Part shown: positions 41,877 to 51,184 of the stretch, in pieces
How the letters are laid out: each line of letters starts with the position of its first letter
How positions within the stretch are numbered: position 1 is the first letter of the stretch
Assembly: GCF_030812785.1 (NCBI RefSeq)
Contig: NZ_JAUSTJ010000002.1
Coordinates: 1,302,001-1,366,000, forward strand
Direction of reading: 5' to 3'
DNA from: Sphingomonas kyeonggiensis
GTDB taxonomy: Bacteria; Pseudomonadota; Alphaproteobacteria; Sphingomonadales; Sphingomonadaceae
Length of the DNA stretch: 64,000 nucleotides
Made by a program: the position numbers and the translations under genes
The notes under the pieces: model-generated
What the model was told of the DNA's origin: nothing
What the model saw: only the letters and a program-made list of their open reading frames with translations
Databases searched by the model: none

Positions 41877-44639
41877 ATGGCAACGGTGAGGGAGCGTCTG
41901 CCGGAAGACTGGGTTGCGGCGGTGCGTCCGGCGCTGATGTTGTTCGTCGGTGCTCTGGCCGGCTGCATCGCCTGGGCCTATTGGTACCAGTTCACCGGCC
42001 ATAATCCCCCGCTGGGCCTTGCCATCGGCGTCTCGGTGGGCGGGCTGATGTTGACCAGCACGCGGCTCTGGCCGCTGCTCGCACTGGCGGTGCTGGTCAC
42101 TTACTGGCTGTTCCAATCCGCCTTCCCGCTGGTCGAGCAGGGCTTCCGCGCGGTGGGGCTGGCGCTTGGCGCGCTGCTCACCGCGACACTGATCCAGCGC
42201 CGCGGCATCGACGCGAACGAACTGCTCGATCCGCGTTCGGTCCTATGGATCTTTATAGCCGCGGTGGCCGGATCGCTCGTCGCCGCCGGGATCGTCGCGC
42301 TCGGCGGGATCACGGCGGGGCACCCGTTCAGCTTTGTCGACAAGTTCGCCCAGCAAGGGATCGGCATGATCCTGGTGGCGCCGCTGGTGCTCGTCTGGGC
42401 GACGCCCCCGCGCGAGCGCTGGTCGCCATTGCGCTGGATTGGCTTCATCGCCGTCATGCTGTTCTGCGGCGCCATCGCCGCTCATGCCTTCCTGACGACC
42501 ACCGGCAGCCCGATGAGCTGGGCGATCTTCCCGCCGCTGGTGCTCGCCGCGCTCGGCTGGCACCTTCGCGGCGCCACGACCTCGGTAGCGATCAGCGCGG
42601 TGATCGTGCTGTGGAGCACCGAGATCGACACCGGCCCCTTCTCCACTGCGGAGGCGGTGCATCGCCAGCTCCTGGCGCAGATCTTCGTCGCCGTGACCTG
42701 CGTGACGATATTCCTGCTCGCCGCCTATGCCGATGAACGCCATGCGGAAGACAAGCTAAGCCTCGCCGCACGCCGTCTCGAGATGGCGCGGCGCAACCTG
42801 ACCAACATGGCACGCGATGCGACATCGGCCGTGGCGATCCTCGATCGGGACCTCCACTTCGTCGCCGCGTCGAAGCGCTTCCTCACGGATTTCCGCCTGC
42901 CCGAGGATGTTTCGGTGGAAGGGCGCAGCCATTTCGAGGTCTTCCCGGTCTGCGCGCCCGAGCGCCGTGACCAATATGCCCGCGTGCTGGCGGGCGAGGC
43001 GCTTTCGGGCAACGCCGATGCCCTGCGCCATCCGGACGGCACCGTCGACTATGTCCGCTGGAGTTTCCGCCCCTGGCGCGACGAGGACGACCAGGTCGCC
43101 GGCGTGGTGATCACCAGCGAATTCGTCACTGCCGAGATGGAAGACCGGCGCAGGCTCGAGGAAGCCGAGCGCCGCTATCGCGCGGTGTTCGAGCAGGCCG
43201 GCGTCGGCGTCGGCCGCCTGTCCACCGACGGCGTGTTCCTCGAGGTGAACGACCGGATCTGCGAGCTGACCGGCTATCCGCGCGAGGCGCTGATCGGGGC
43301 GAGCTGCCGGATGATCAGCTCTCCGGAAGAATGGCAGTCGAGCCTCGACGGGATCCAGGCGCTCGCGAGCGGCGAAGTCCCCTTCTATTCCGACGATCGC
43401 ATCATCGTACTGCCCGATGGCAGCCGGCGCCCGGTGCATTGCACCGCCAATCTCGTCCGTTCGGGCGACGGCACGGGGGATTATCTCGCGATTGTCATCC
43501 TCGACATCTCGCGGCGCGTCGATGCACAGCGCGCGATGGAGGAGAGCGAGAAGCTTCTTCGCCTGGCCCAGGAAGCTGCGGGCGTCGGCGTCTGGGAGAT
43601 CAACCTGATCCGTGGCGGCTCGCGCCATTCGCCGCAGAGCGCGCGCCTGTTCGGCCTCGAATGGCACGAAGGCGAATATCGCATGGCCGATGTCGCCGAC
43701 CGGCTCGGCGTCGATCAGGTCATCGAGCTGCGCAAGGCGATCGTGCATGCCCGGAAGACCCAAGGGCCGCTCGACATGACGCTGCAGCTTACCATGCCCG
43801 ACGGCGAGAGCCGCTGGGTGACGCTGCAGGGCCGCTATGACCCGCATGACGGCCAGCCGCGCCTGCTTGGGCTGGTGATCGATATCACCCGCGACATGGA
43901 AGCCGACGCCCAGCTGCGCGAGGTGCACGAGAAGCTGCTCCGCCTAGCCCGGCTGAACGCCATGGGTGCGATGGCCTCGACCCTGGCGCACGAGCTCAAC
44001 CAGCCGCTTGCCGCGATCACCAATTATCTCGAAGCCTGCCGCTACCTCACCCGCTCGCGCGGCGATCCCGATCACGACATCCTCGACGCACTCGATCGCG
44101 CCCGGGTTCAGGCGTTGCGGGCCGGGGATATCATCCGCAAGATCCGCTCCTTCACGGTGAGCGGCGAGATCACCCAGGTGAACCTCGATCTCAACGCGGT
44201 CATCAAATCGGCCTGCACCGCGGTACGCCAGCTCAAGGGATCGCGCGAGGCCAAGATCGAATGCGAGTTCGATTTCCTTCCCGCCAATCTGATCGGAGAC
44301 ACGCTCCAGATCGAGCAGGTGCTGACCAACCTGATCCGCAACGGCGTGGAGGCCACTGCCGGGCGCGAGCGGCGCGAAGTGACGGTGACCACGCGAATCG
44401 AGCCTGAGGAAGTGGTGGTCAGCATCGCCGATACCGGTCCGGGCTTGAGCGAGGCGATGCTCGACAATCTCTTCGAGCCGTTCCGCACCACCAAGGAGAG
44501 CGGCACCGGGCTCGGGCTGCCGATCTGCCGGACCATCGTCGAGGCGCATGGCGGGCGGCTCTGGGCGGAAAATGGCCCCGACGGCGGTGCGATCTTCAGC
44601 TTCGCGCTGCCGATCGTGCGGGCCGGCGAGACGGTCTGA
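41877..44639 (+). CDS. MASE1-PAS-PAS-PAS sensor histidine kinase, FixL-like catalytic part
   Basis: A 920-aa inner-membrane kinase. An N-terminal MASE1 sensor with about eight helices covers residues ~15-285. Three PAS domains follow at about 310-425, 430-555 and 560-680. The H box is MGAMASTLAHELNQPLAAI (phospho-His present), of the FixL/NtrB type. The HATPase domain has NLIRNGVEATAG (N box), IADTGPGLSE (G1), LFEPFRTTKESGTGLGL (F-G2). The signal is unknown; no haem-binding His pattern was checked in the PAS domains. GGAGATCGG precedes the ATG. No response regulator is adjacent. Confidence 0.92.
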   Translation: MATVRERLPEDWVAAVRPALMLFVGALAGCIAWAYWYQFTGHNPPLGLAIGVSVGGLMLTSTRLWPLLALAVLVTYWLFQSAFPLVEQGFRAVGLALGALLTATLIQRRGIDANELLDPRSVLWIFIAAVAGSLVAAGIVALGGITAGHPFSFVDKFAQQGIGMILVAPLVLVWATPPRERWSPLRWIGFIAVMLFCGAIAAHAFLTTTGSPMSWAIFPPLVLAALGWHLRGATTSVAISAVIVLWSTEIDTGPFSTAEAVHRQLLAQIFVAVTCVTIFLLAAYADERHAEDKLSLAARRLEMARRNLTNMARDATSAVAILDRDLHFVAASKRFLTDFRLPEDVSVEGRSHFEVFPVCAPERRDQYARVLAGEALSGNADALRHPDGTVDYVRWSFRPWRDEDDQVAGVVITSEFVTAEMEDRRRLEEAERRYRAVFEQAGVGVGRLSTDGVFLEVNDRICELTGYPREALIGASCRMISSPEEWQSSLDGIQALASGEVPFYSDDRIIVLPDGSRRPVHCTANLVRSGDGTGDYLAIVILDISRRVDAQRAMEESEKLLRLAQEAAGVGVWEINLIRGGSRHSPQSARLFGLEWHEGEYRMADVADRLGVDQVIELRKAIVHARKTQGPLDMTLQLTMPDGESRWVTLQGRYDPHDGQPRLLGLVIDITRDMEADAQLREVHEKLLRLARLNAMGAMASTLAHELNQPLAAITNYLEACRYLTRSRGDPDHDILDALDRARVQALRAGDIIRKIRSFTVSGEITQVNLDLNAVIKSACTAVRQLKGSREAKIECEFDFLPANLIGDTLQIEQVLTNLIRNGVEATAGRERREVTVTTRIEPEEVVVSIADTGPGLSEAMLDNLFEPFRTTKESGTGLGLPICRTIVEAHGGRLWAENGPDGGAIFSFALPIVRAGETV

Positions 44640-44739
44640 CCGATCACGCAACAATCTGAAACACCACAGCAAGACCTGACCGCCAGAGCGTTCTGGGCCG
44701 GCGCCTTGCCCCTCTGTGTCGCCGGCCCCCCAAACCTAC

Positions 44740-44771
44740 GGGGCGGCCGAATTCCTTATTCCGGCCGCCCC
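44740..44771. terminator. Strong hairpin between convergent kinase and DUF488 genes
   Basis: GGGGCGGCCG (44740-44749) and CGGCCGCCCC (44762-44771) form a perfect 10-bp stem around a 12-base AT-rich loop. It serves both convergent genes by position; a pronounced T run is missing. Confidence 0.65.
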
Positions 44772-44779
44772 GGCCTTTA

Positions 44780-45211
44780 TCAGGGGTAGAGGTCCACCAC
44801 TTCGGCACCCTCGCCTTCCGCGGCGAGCAGCAGCGTGCGGTGGCAATGTTCGGGATTGCGCTCGAAGCACAGCAGCGCGCTCGGCTTCTCTTCCGCCAGC
44901 GCGCGCATCTGCGCCGCCTCGGCCTGGGCCTCGGGCAGATGGAGCTGCCCGTCATAGACGGCGCGCAGCGTCTTCACGTCGCCCTTCTTGGCGGCATCGC
45001 GCCCCAGCTTGGGCGTGCCGAGATTCTTCAGCAGCACATAATCGATCCCCGCCTCCTTAAGGCTGGCGGCGAGGATGTTCTTGGAAAAGCCCGGGCGCCG
45101 AGACAGCGGCACCGCGCGCACGTCGATCACGCGCTCCACCCCGGCCTTGCGCAGCGCCGCGATGAACTCGTCCATCGTCGTCGCCTCATAGCCGATGGTG
45201 AAGATCTTCAT
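44780..45211 (-). CDS. DUF488 domain protein
   Basis: A 143-aa protein with the DUF488 opening MKIFTIGYEATTMDEFIAAL, then VIDVRAVPLSRRPGFSKN, and the conserved C-terminal LLCFERNPEHCHRTLLLAA. The Cys and CHR residues are family hallmarks; function is not established, though nucleic-acid or redox roles have been suggested. The ATG at 45211 overlaps the stop of the lysoplasmalogenase-like gene (ATGA), so the two are coupled. Confidence 0.92.
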   Translation of the reverse strand: MKIFTIGYEATTMDEFIAALRKAGVERVIDVRAVPLSRRPGFSKNILAASLKEAGIDYVLLKNLGTPKLGRDAAKKGDVKTLRAVYDGQLHLPEAQAEAAQMRALAEEKPSALLCFERNPEHCHRTLLLAAEGEGAEVVDLYP

Positions 45212-45852
45212 GCCGCCGCCTTTTCTCCGCGAAGCGCATGGACCGCGCCCCAGGCGATCAACGCCTGACCGATGAAATAGGTCGGCCACACCAGCAGCTG
45301 CGCGATCTGCGGCGCGATCATGCGCCCCTCGCGCAGGAAGATCAGCCAGTCGGAGACGAAGAACAGCAGCGCGCCGGCGGCGACCAGTGTGCCCAGCCGG
45401 CTGAGCATCGCCGATGCGGTCATCAGCGAGAGGCCGAACACGTAGAAGGCGAGCAGCTCGACCTGATAGCCGCCCTTGAACACCCACCAGGCGAGCAGCG
45501 CCACGCCCATCGCGACCGGCGGCGCGATCCACTGCGCGGCGGGGACGCGCTTGTTGCGCAGATAGAGATAGCTGGCGAGGAAATGCCCCGCGAGGAAGGC
45601 AAGCCCGCCCGCCGCCATGCCCTGCAGCTCGAGCAGCACGTCGCCCAGCGCGCCGAGCGCCAGCACCGCGCCGATCATCCGCCCGTCGCCATTCACCGCC
45701 TTGTTGCGCGCCCAGAGCGCGAGCAGGCCGACGCCCGCCCCCTTCCACACCACAGCGGCAGTGCCGCCCGCCTCGAGCCAGTAATTGGCGAAATAGCTGG
45801 CGCCGGCGATCAGCGCGGCGGTGAAGAGCGGTTCGGTACGGAGACGGTCCAT
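45208..45852 (-). CDS. Lysoplasmalogenase-like membrane protein (YhhN family)
   Basis: A 214-aa polytopic protein with about seven helices and the YhhN/TMEM86 signature segments LGALGDVLLELQGM and GALLFFVSDWLIFLREG. TMEM86 members hydrolyse the vinyl ether bond of lysoplasmalogen; bacterial members act on similar lipids or are uncharacterised. The ATG at 45852 (MDRLRTEPLF) has AAGGGG just upstream; an in-frame start 13 codons earlier would overlap the trmFO promoter. Confidence 0.87.
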   Translation of the reverse strand: MDRLRTEPLFTAALIAGASYFANYWLEAGGTAAVVWKGAGVGLLALWARNKAVNGDGRMIGAVLALGALGDVLLELQGMAAGGLAFLAGHFLASYLYLRNKRVPAAQWIAPPVAMGVALLAWWVFKGGYQVELLAFYVFGLSLMTASAMLSRLGTLVAAGALLFFVSDWLIFLREGRMIAPQIAQLLVWPTYFIGQALIAWGAVHALRGEKAAA

Positions 45853-45908
45853 TTCCCCTTGATGCCGCGTGACTGGCGCAATGCCAAGCATCGCTCTATC
45901 GGGGGCGC

Positions 45909-47258
45909 ATGCACGACATTCATATCATCGGCGGCGGCCTGGCCGGCTCAGAAGCCGCGTGGCAGCTCGCGAACAAGGGTTTCAAGGTCCGCCTCTCCGA
46001 AATGCGCGGCAGCGGCACCATGACGCCGGCGCACCAGACCGAGGGGCTGGCCGAGCTGGTCTGCTCGAACAGCTTCCGCTCGGACGACGCTCAGAACAAT
46101 GCCGTCGGCCTGCTCCACCAGGAGATGCGCGACCTCGGCTCGCTGATCATGGCCCAGGGCGACCTGCACAAGGTGCCCGCCGGCTCGGCGCTGGCGGTGG
46201 ATCGCGACCGTTTCTCCGACGGGGTGACCGCGGCGCTGATGGCGCATCCCAACATCGAGATCGTCCGCGAGCGGGTGGACAGGCTGCCCGAGAGCGGACT
46301 CACCATCGTCGCCACCGGCCCGCTGACCGCGCCAGGCCTGGCCGAAAGCATCGGCACCGCCACCGGCAAGGACCAGCTCGCCTTCTTCGACGCGATCGCC
46401 CCGATCGTGCACCGCGAGAGCATCGACATGGACGTCGCCTGGTTCCAGTCGCGCTGGAACAAGGTCGGCCCCGGCGGCACGGGCAAGGATTACATCAACT
46501 GCCCGATGACCAAGGAGCAATATTACGCCTTCCACGCCGCATTGCTCGCCGGCGAGAAGACCGAGTTCCGCGAATGGGAAGACGTTCCGTACTTCGAAGG
46601 GTGCATGCCGATCGAAGTGATGGCGGAGCGCGGGGTCGAGACGCTCCGCTTCGGGCCGATGAAGGGCGTCGGCCTCGACGATCCGAAGACCGGGCGCTGG
46701 CCCTATGCCGTGGTCCAGCTGCGCCAGGACAACGCCTCGGCGACCTTGTGGAACATGGTCGGCTTCCAGACCAAGCTCAAATATGCCGAGCAAGTCGCTC
46801 TTTTCCGGACGATTCCTGGGCTGGAGAATGCCGAGTTCGCGCGGCTGGGCGGTTTGCACCGCAACACCTTCATCAAGTCGCCCGAACTACTCGACGCTCA
46901 ACTTCGGCTCCGCAACGCTCCACATATCCGTTTCGCCGGGCAGATCACCGGCTGCGAGGGTTATGTCGAAAGCTCGGCCATCGGCCTCCTGGCAGGCCGC
47001 TTCGCCGCGGCCGAGCTGGCGGGCGAGACGCTGTCGTCCCCGCCCCGCGAAATGGCCCTGGGGGCGCTACTTTCGCACATAACCGGGGAGGCAGAGGCCG
47101 AGACCTATCAGCCGATGAACGTCAATTTCGGCCTGTTCCCGCCGATCCCGGGCAAGACCAAGAAAGCCGATCGCAAGCTGATGTACACCGATCGCGCCCG
47201 CAAGGCGAAGCAGGGCTGGATGGCTCAGTCCTCGCTGTCGTCGGCCGACGCTTCCTGA
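45909..47258 (+). CDS. trmFO: Methylenetetrahydrofolate--tRNA-(uracil-5-)-methyltransferase
   Basis: TrmFO methylates U54 of tRNA (T loop) using 5,10-methylene-THF and FADH2. The 449-aa protein starts [20 protein letters not shown] with the FAD-binding GGGLAGSE, followed by [34 protein letters not shown] and the C-terminal [15 protein letters not shown]. It is divergent from the YhhN-DUF488 pair. Its 3' end overlaps the convergent EF-hand gene by 34 bases. Confidence 0.97.
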   Translation: MHDIHIIGGGLAGSEAAWQLANKGFKVRLSEMRGSGTMTPAHQTEGLAELVCSNSFRSDDAQNNAVGLLHQEMRDLGSLIMAQGDLHKVPAGSALAVDRDRFSDGVTAALMAHPNIEIVRERVDRLPESGLTIVATGPLTAPGLAESIGTATGKDQLAFFDAIAPIVHRESIDMDVAWFQSRWNKVGPGGTGKDYINCPMTKEQYYAFHAALLAGEKTEFREWEDVPYFEGCMPIEVMAERGVETLRFGPMKGVGLDDPKTGRWPYAVVQLRQDNASATLWNMVGFQTKLKYAEQVALFRTIPGLENAEFARLGGLHRNTFIKSPELLDAQLRLRNAPHIRFAGQITGCEGYVESSAIGLLAGRFAAAELAGETLSSPPREMALGALLSHITGEAEAETYQPMNVNFGLFPPIPGKTKKADRKLMYTDRARKAKQGWMAQSSLSSADAS

Positions 47259-47731
47259 GCCGTTGCCGGCGCCTTCGCCGCAGTCGCGGCGGGGGCGCAG
47301 GCACAGCGCGGCTTGGCCGGCTTGCGCTTGACCGCGGTGGTGGCGAACTCGGCGCGGCTGAGCGTGCCCGACTTGTCCTTGTCGGCACCGGCAAAGCGTT
47401 CCACCGCCTTCACCGACCATTCCTCGAAGCCCAGCTTGCCGTCATGATCGGTATCGAGCCGGGCGAACAGCTTGCGGCGCAGCGCGAAGAATTCCTCCTT
47501 GGCGATGCTGTCGTTCTTGTCCTTGTCGATCCGGTCGAAGCGCTTCTGCTCGCGCGTCTTCGCGGCAGCGCTGGGCGGCTCGGCGGGAAGATCCTGCTCC
47601 GTTTCGGACGCAACTCCCGCCGCGGGGGCCGCAGGCAGCCTGGTTTCGGTGCTCGCGGCGCCGCGGAACAGGAATAATCCGGCAACGACCAGCAGCAGAG
47701 TCGCTCCCGCACCCACCAGATAGCGCCACAT
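47225..47731 (-). CDS. Membrane-anchored or exported EF-hand protein
   Basis: A 168-aa protein with an N-terminal hydrophobic segment (residues 4-22, [18 protein letters not shown]) acting as anchor or signal, a linker, and three EF-hand loops: [12 protein letters not shown] (69-80), [12 protein letters not shown] (93-104) and [12 protein letters not shown] (117-128). All three carry acidic residues at positions 1, 3 and 12, so calcium binding is likely. The tail is Lys/Ala-rich. GAGAGGGGCGA precedes the ATG at 47731; an ATG 21 bases earlier is possible. It is convergent with trmFO with a 34-base overlap. Role unknown. Confidence 0.85.
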   Translation of the reverse strand: MWRYLVGAGATLLLVVAGLFLFRGAASTETRLPAAPAAGVASETEQDLPAEPPSAAAKTREQKRFDRIDKDKNDSIAKEEFFALRRKLFARLDTDHDGKLGFEEWSVKAVERFAGADKDKSGTLSRAEFATTAVKRKPAKPRCACAPAATAAKAPATAQEASADDSED

Positions 47732-47777
47732 TCGCCCCTCTCCCCCTTGCATGGGCGAGGCTAACCCGGCCGCGCGG

Positions 47778-48476
47778 TCAGCGTCCAGTGAGGCGGTGCC
47801 AGAGCAGCCGCCCGACCCGGGAGGGCGCACCGGCCGCCTTGGGCGCCTCGGCAAGGTCGAGCCGCGCGCGATGGGCGAGCGCCCCCAATGCGCGTGCTGG
47901 CCTGCTCCAGCGCATCCCGGCCGCGCCCTCCAGCAGCGGGCGCGCGAGATCGCGGGCGATCACCCGCTCCTCCTCGGCTTCCAGATTGCCCGCTAGGTCG
48001 GCCAGCGCCCAGCCCTGCCCGGCAAGGGCGAGCGGGTCGCCCTTGCTGCCGAGCAGCGCGCCGGCGGCGGTGAACAGCTGCCCCCGCCCCTCGCCGAAGC
48101 GGCGCATGGCATCGGCGTCGAGCCGCTCTTCTTCGATCAGCACTTCCCAGCCATGGACGATCGGCACCAGTGCGGCACCCGTGATGCCGTGGCGCAGCAC
48201 CTCGGCCTCCAGCGCCTTGAGCACCGGTTCGGCAGGCGCCGGCGCATGATCGAGCTTCTCCAGCGCTTCGCGCCACCACGCCAGCCGCATCTGGCCGAGC
48301 GCCGGCTCGCGCGTGGTCCGCAACAGCTTGGCCAGCGCATCGTCGAGCGCCAGCAGCGCCACCAGCCCGGGCCGGCGGTCGGCGCGCGCATAGGTGAGGA
48401 CGAGATCTCGTTCCGGATCCTCCACGAGCCCCGTCACGCCGCGAGTCCCAACAGTCTTAAGGCCGGCGTTAACCAT
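47778..48476 (-). CDS. Squalene/phytoene synthase family protein
   Basis: A 232-aa all-helical protein of the squalene/phytoene synthase superfamily, with RPGLVALLALDDALAKLL, MRLAWWREALEKL and a middle GRGQLFTAAGALLGS. It is shorter than active synthases (~280-350 aa), and the Asp-rich substrate motifs (DxxxD) are not evident, so it resembles the NDUFAF6-like group rather than a terpene synthase. No carotenoid genes are next to it. The ATG is at 48476; it is divergent from the Tad-like genes. Confidence 0.82.
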   Translation of the reverse strand: MVNAGLKTVGTRGVTGLVEDPERDLVLTYARADRRPGLVALLALDDALAKLLRTTREPALGQMRLAWWREALEKLDHAPAPAEPVLKALEAEVLRHGITGAALVPIVHGWEVLIEEERLDADAMRRFGEGRGQLFTAAGALLGSKGDPLALAGQGWALADLAGNLEAEEERVIARDLARPLLEGAAGMRWSRPARALGALAHRARLDLAEAPKAAGAPSRVGRLLWHRLTGR

Positions 48477-48545
48477 CCGGATTTATACGTATTTAGCGAC
48501 AATGGATCCAAAGAACCTCGTTGAACGGGGATTAGGGGCCCTTCT

Positions 48546-50567
48546 ATGATCGAAGGACGGGGGAATACAGCGTCGGCGCGCGCCTTTCTGGGTGCGCTCG
48601 GGGGCGATACGCGCGCCAACACGCTGGCCATCATGGCGATAGCGCTGATCCCCCTTGCGGGCATGGTGGGCGGCGGCGTCGACATCAGCCGCATGTACAT
48701 CGTCAAGACGCGTCTGCAACATGCATGCGACGCCGCGGCGCTCGCGGGCCGCAAGACGATGGGCGGCGGCACCTGGGGCGACACGCCGCGCCAGACGGCC
48801 GAGAAGTATTTCGACGCCAATTACGACAAGAATGCCTATGGCATCGATCCGGCGACCGTGGCGAAGACCTTCACCGAGAAGGCAGGCAAGGTCTCCGGCA
48901 CCGCCTCCGCGACCGTGCCCATGACGCTGATGCGCATCTTCGGCAAAACCAATGAGCAGCTCTCGGTCGCCTGCGACGCCGAAATGCGCCTGCCGAACAC
49001 CGACGTGATGTTCGTCCTCGATACCACCGGCTCGATGAATTACTGCCCGAACGGCGATTCGAGCTGCAACGGCAATTCCAATTCGCGCATCGCGGCGCTT
49101 CGCAAGGCAGTGAAGTGCTTCTACCAGATCGTCGCGCGGACCGACATTCCCGACGTCGATTGCGACGGCGACGAGCCCAGCGGCGGCACCGGCGATCAGG
49201 TGCAGATCCGCTTCGGCTTCGTGCCCTATTCGACCAACGTCAACGTCGGCAAGCTGCTGCCCAACGACTATATCGCCGACAAATGGTTCTATCAGACGCG
49301 CCAGGCCAATATGGCGGTGCCGCCCCAGAGCACGACCACCTATTGGGAAAGCTATGGCGGCGGCTCGATCAGCCAGGCCAATTGCCTGAAGTTCATGGGC
49401 AATACGAGCTTCGGCAGCTTCACGCCCTCCCCCACCACCTCCGGCGGCCCGCCGCCGACGGCTACCGTTGCGACGAGCTTCCCCAGCGACGGCTTCGCGA
49501 ACGATGGCGGCAACAGTGGCGAATGGGGATGGAACGGCGCGCCCGATACCCAGGGCAGCGACAAGAGCTGCCGGCGCAAGCGCACCGACACGACGACCTT
49601 CTATCAGGAGAAGTTCGCCAGCTGGACCTACAACAGCATCGAAGTGGATGTCAGCGGGCTCAAGGCCGGCGGCAGCAACTGGAACAGCTCCTTCACCGCG
49701 CTCGTCGGCGACACGACGCCCGGTAACGACGTCACCCCGGCCACCATCACCTGGTCGGGCTGCATCGAGGAGCGCGCCACCGACAAGACCACCGATTACG
49801 ATCCGATCCCGTCCGAGGCGACGGACCTCGACATCGATATGGTGCCGACCAATGACGAAACGCGCTGGAAGCCCGCGCTCCCCCGCCTGATCTTCACGCG
49901 CAGGTCCGGGAACGGCGTGAACTACAACGCCACCAGCTGGCCCAGCAGCGGCTGGGACCCCACCAGCGGGTGGAATGCCGATCCGGCACCGAACACGACC
50001 GCCGACTACAACAACAACGCGACCTTCTATTGCCCGACCGAGGCGCGGAAGCTGCAGACCTGGACCGACGCGACTGTCTTCCAGAACTATGTCAACTCGC
50101 TCACCCCCAACGGCAACACCTATCACGATATCGGCATGATCTGGGGGGCGCGGTTCATGTCGCCCACCGGCATCTTCAAGACCGAGAATGCCTATACTCC
50201 CAAGGGTGGCGAGATCGAGCGGCACATGATCTTCATGACCGACGGCGATACCAACGCGCAGACCTATGACTATGCCGCTTATGGCCTGCCCTTCTTCGAT
50301 AGCCGCCAGACCGACGAGAGTCCGACCAAGGCGCAGCTCGACGAGCAGGTGAACCTGCGGTTCCTGGCGATCTGCGACTGGGTGAAGAAGAAGAACATCA
50401 CCCTGTGGGTGATCAACTTCGGCGAGGGTCAGAGCCAGGACACCAAGGATCGCCTGAAGAAATGCGCGACTTCGGAGCGCTTCTTCGACGCGACCGATGC
50501 GGCTGCGCTGCAGAAGACCTTCAAGTCGATCGCCGACCAGATTTCGCAGCTGAGGCTGACCAAGTGA
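48546..50567 (+). CDS. TadG-like secreted protein with von Willebrand A domain
   Basis: A 673-aa protein. The N-terminus has the TadG/TadE pattern: positively charged (DTRANTLAIMAIALIPLAG) then MVGGGVDISRMYIVKTRLQH and ACDAAALAG. Residues ~150 on form a VWA domain with the MIDAS opening VMFVLDTTGSMN and a C-terminal ERHMIFMTDGDTNAQ. The middle is rich in Asn, Gly, Thr and Cys. Such proteins belong to tight-adherence pilus systems or are relatives with adhesive roles. GGGGATTAGGGG precedes the ATG. It heads a three-gene unit coupled by GTGA overlaps. Confidence 0.88.
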   Translation: MIEGRGNTASARAFLGALGGDTRANTLAIMAIALIPLAGMVGGGVDISRMYIVKTRLQHACDAAALAGRKTMGGGTWGDTPRQTAEKYFDANYDKNAYGIDPATVAKTFTEKAGKVSGTASATVPMTLMRIFGKTNEQLSVACDAEMRLPNTDVMFVLDTTGSMNYCPNGDSSCNGNSNSRIAALRKAVKCFYQIVARTDIPDVDCDGDEPSGGTGDQVQIRFGFVPYSTNVNVGKLLPNDYIADKWFYQTRQANMAVPPQSTTTYWESYGGGSISQANCLKFMGNTSFGSFTPSPTTSGGPPPTATVATSFPSDGFANDGGNSGEWGWNGAPDTQGSDKSCRRKRTDTTTFYQEKFASWTYNSIEVDVSGLKAGGSNWNSSFTALVGDTTPGNDVTPATITWSGCIEERATDKTTDYDPIPSEATDLDIDMVPTNDETRWKPALPRLIFTRRSGNGVNYNATSWPSSGWDPTSGWNADPAPNTTADYNNNATFYCPTEARKLQTWTDATVFQNYVNSLTPNGNTYHDIGMIWGARFMSPTGIFKTENAYTPKGGEIERHMIFMTDGDTNAQTYDYAAYGLPFFDSRQTDESPTKAQLDEQVNLRFLAICDWVKKKNITLWVINFGEGQSQDTKDRLKKCATSERFFDATDAAALQKTFKSIADQISQLRLTK

Positions 50568-51184
50568 CCCGCCGGGCGCTGCGCCGCCTCGCCCGCGACG
50601 ATCGCGGCGCGACGATCGTCGAATTCGCGATCGTCTCGCCGGTGATGGCCATGCTGCTGCTCGGCGCCTTCGACATCGCGCACACGCTCTACATGCGCGC
50701 GGTGCTGCAGGGCGTGGTGCAAAAGGTCGGGCGCGATGCGACGCTGGAAAGCGGGCTCGCCGCCAATACCCAGAGCGGCCTCGATGCCAAGGTGTCGCAG
50801 CAGGCCAAGCTGCTGGCGAACAACGCCACGGTGGCGATCACGCGGAAGTGGTACCGCACCTTCGCCAACGCCGCCGCGGCGAAGTTCGAGCCGTTCACCG
50901 ATACCAATGGCAACGGCACCTGCGACGGCCCGGTGGGCGGCACTCCGGGCGAGCCCTATGAGGACAATAACGGCAACCAGAAATGGGATTCCACCGGCGG
51001 CAACGAGGGCCAGGGCGGCGCCAAGGACGCCGTGGTCTACACCGTGACCGTCAGCTATCCGCGCTTCTTCCCGATCTACCGGATCATCGGCGGGTCGAAC
51101 ACCACCACGGTGAGCGCGTCGACGATATTGCGCAACCAGCCCTATGGCGACCAGGGGGCCCCGACCGTGAGGAACTGCCCGTGA
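50564..51184 (+). CDS. TadE-like pilus assembly / pseudopilin-like protein
   Basis: A 206-aa protein starting at a GTG (50564) that overlaps the stop of the TadG-like gene. DDRGATIVEFAIVSPVMAML is the classic TadE N-terminus: charged residues, then Glu at position +5 of the hydrophobic helix, as in type IV-like prepilins. The rest is a periplasmic domain (a Ca-rich-looking DTNGNGTCDG and DNNGNQKWDS stretch). It is followed by another such gene at a GTGA overlap. Confidence 0.88.
   Translation: MTRRALRRLARDDRGATIVEFAIVSPVMAMLLLGAFDIAHTLYMRAVLQGVVQKVGRDATLESGLAANTQSGLDAKVSQQAKLLANNATVAITRKWYRTFANAAAAKFEPFTDTNGNGTCDGPVGGTPGEPYEDNNGNQKWDSTGGNEGQGGAKDAVVYTVTVSYPRFFPIYRIIGGSNTTTVSASTILRNQPYGDQGAPTVRNCP

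Noticed and set aside
47778..48476. The squalene/phytoene synthase-family protein as a carotenoid enzyme (crtB).
   Set aside because: It is short, lacks clear Asp-rich motifs, and has no carotenoid genes beside it.
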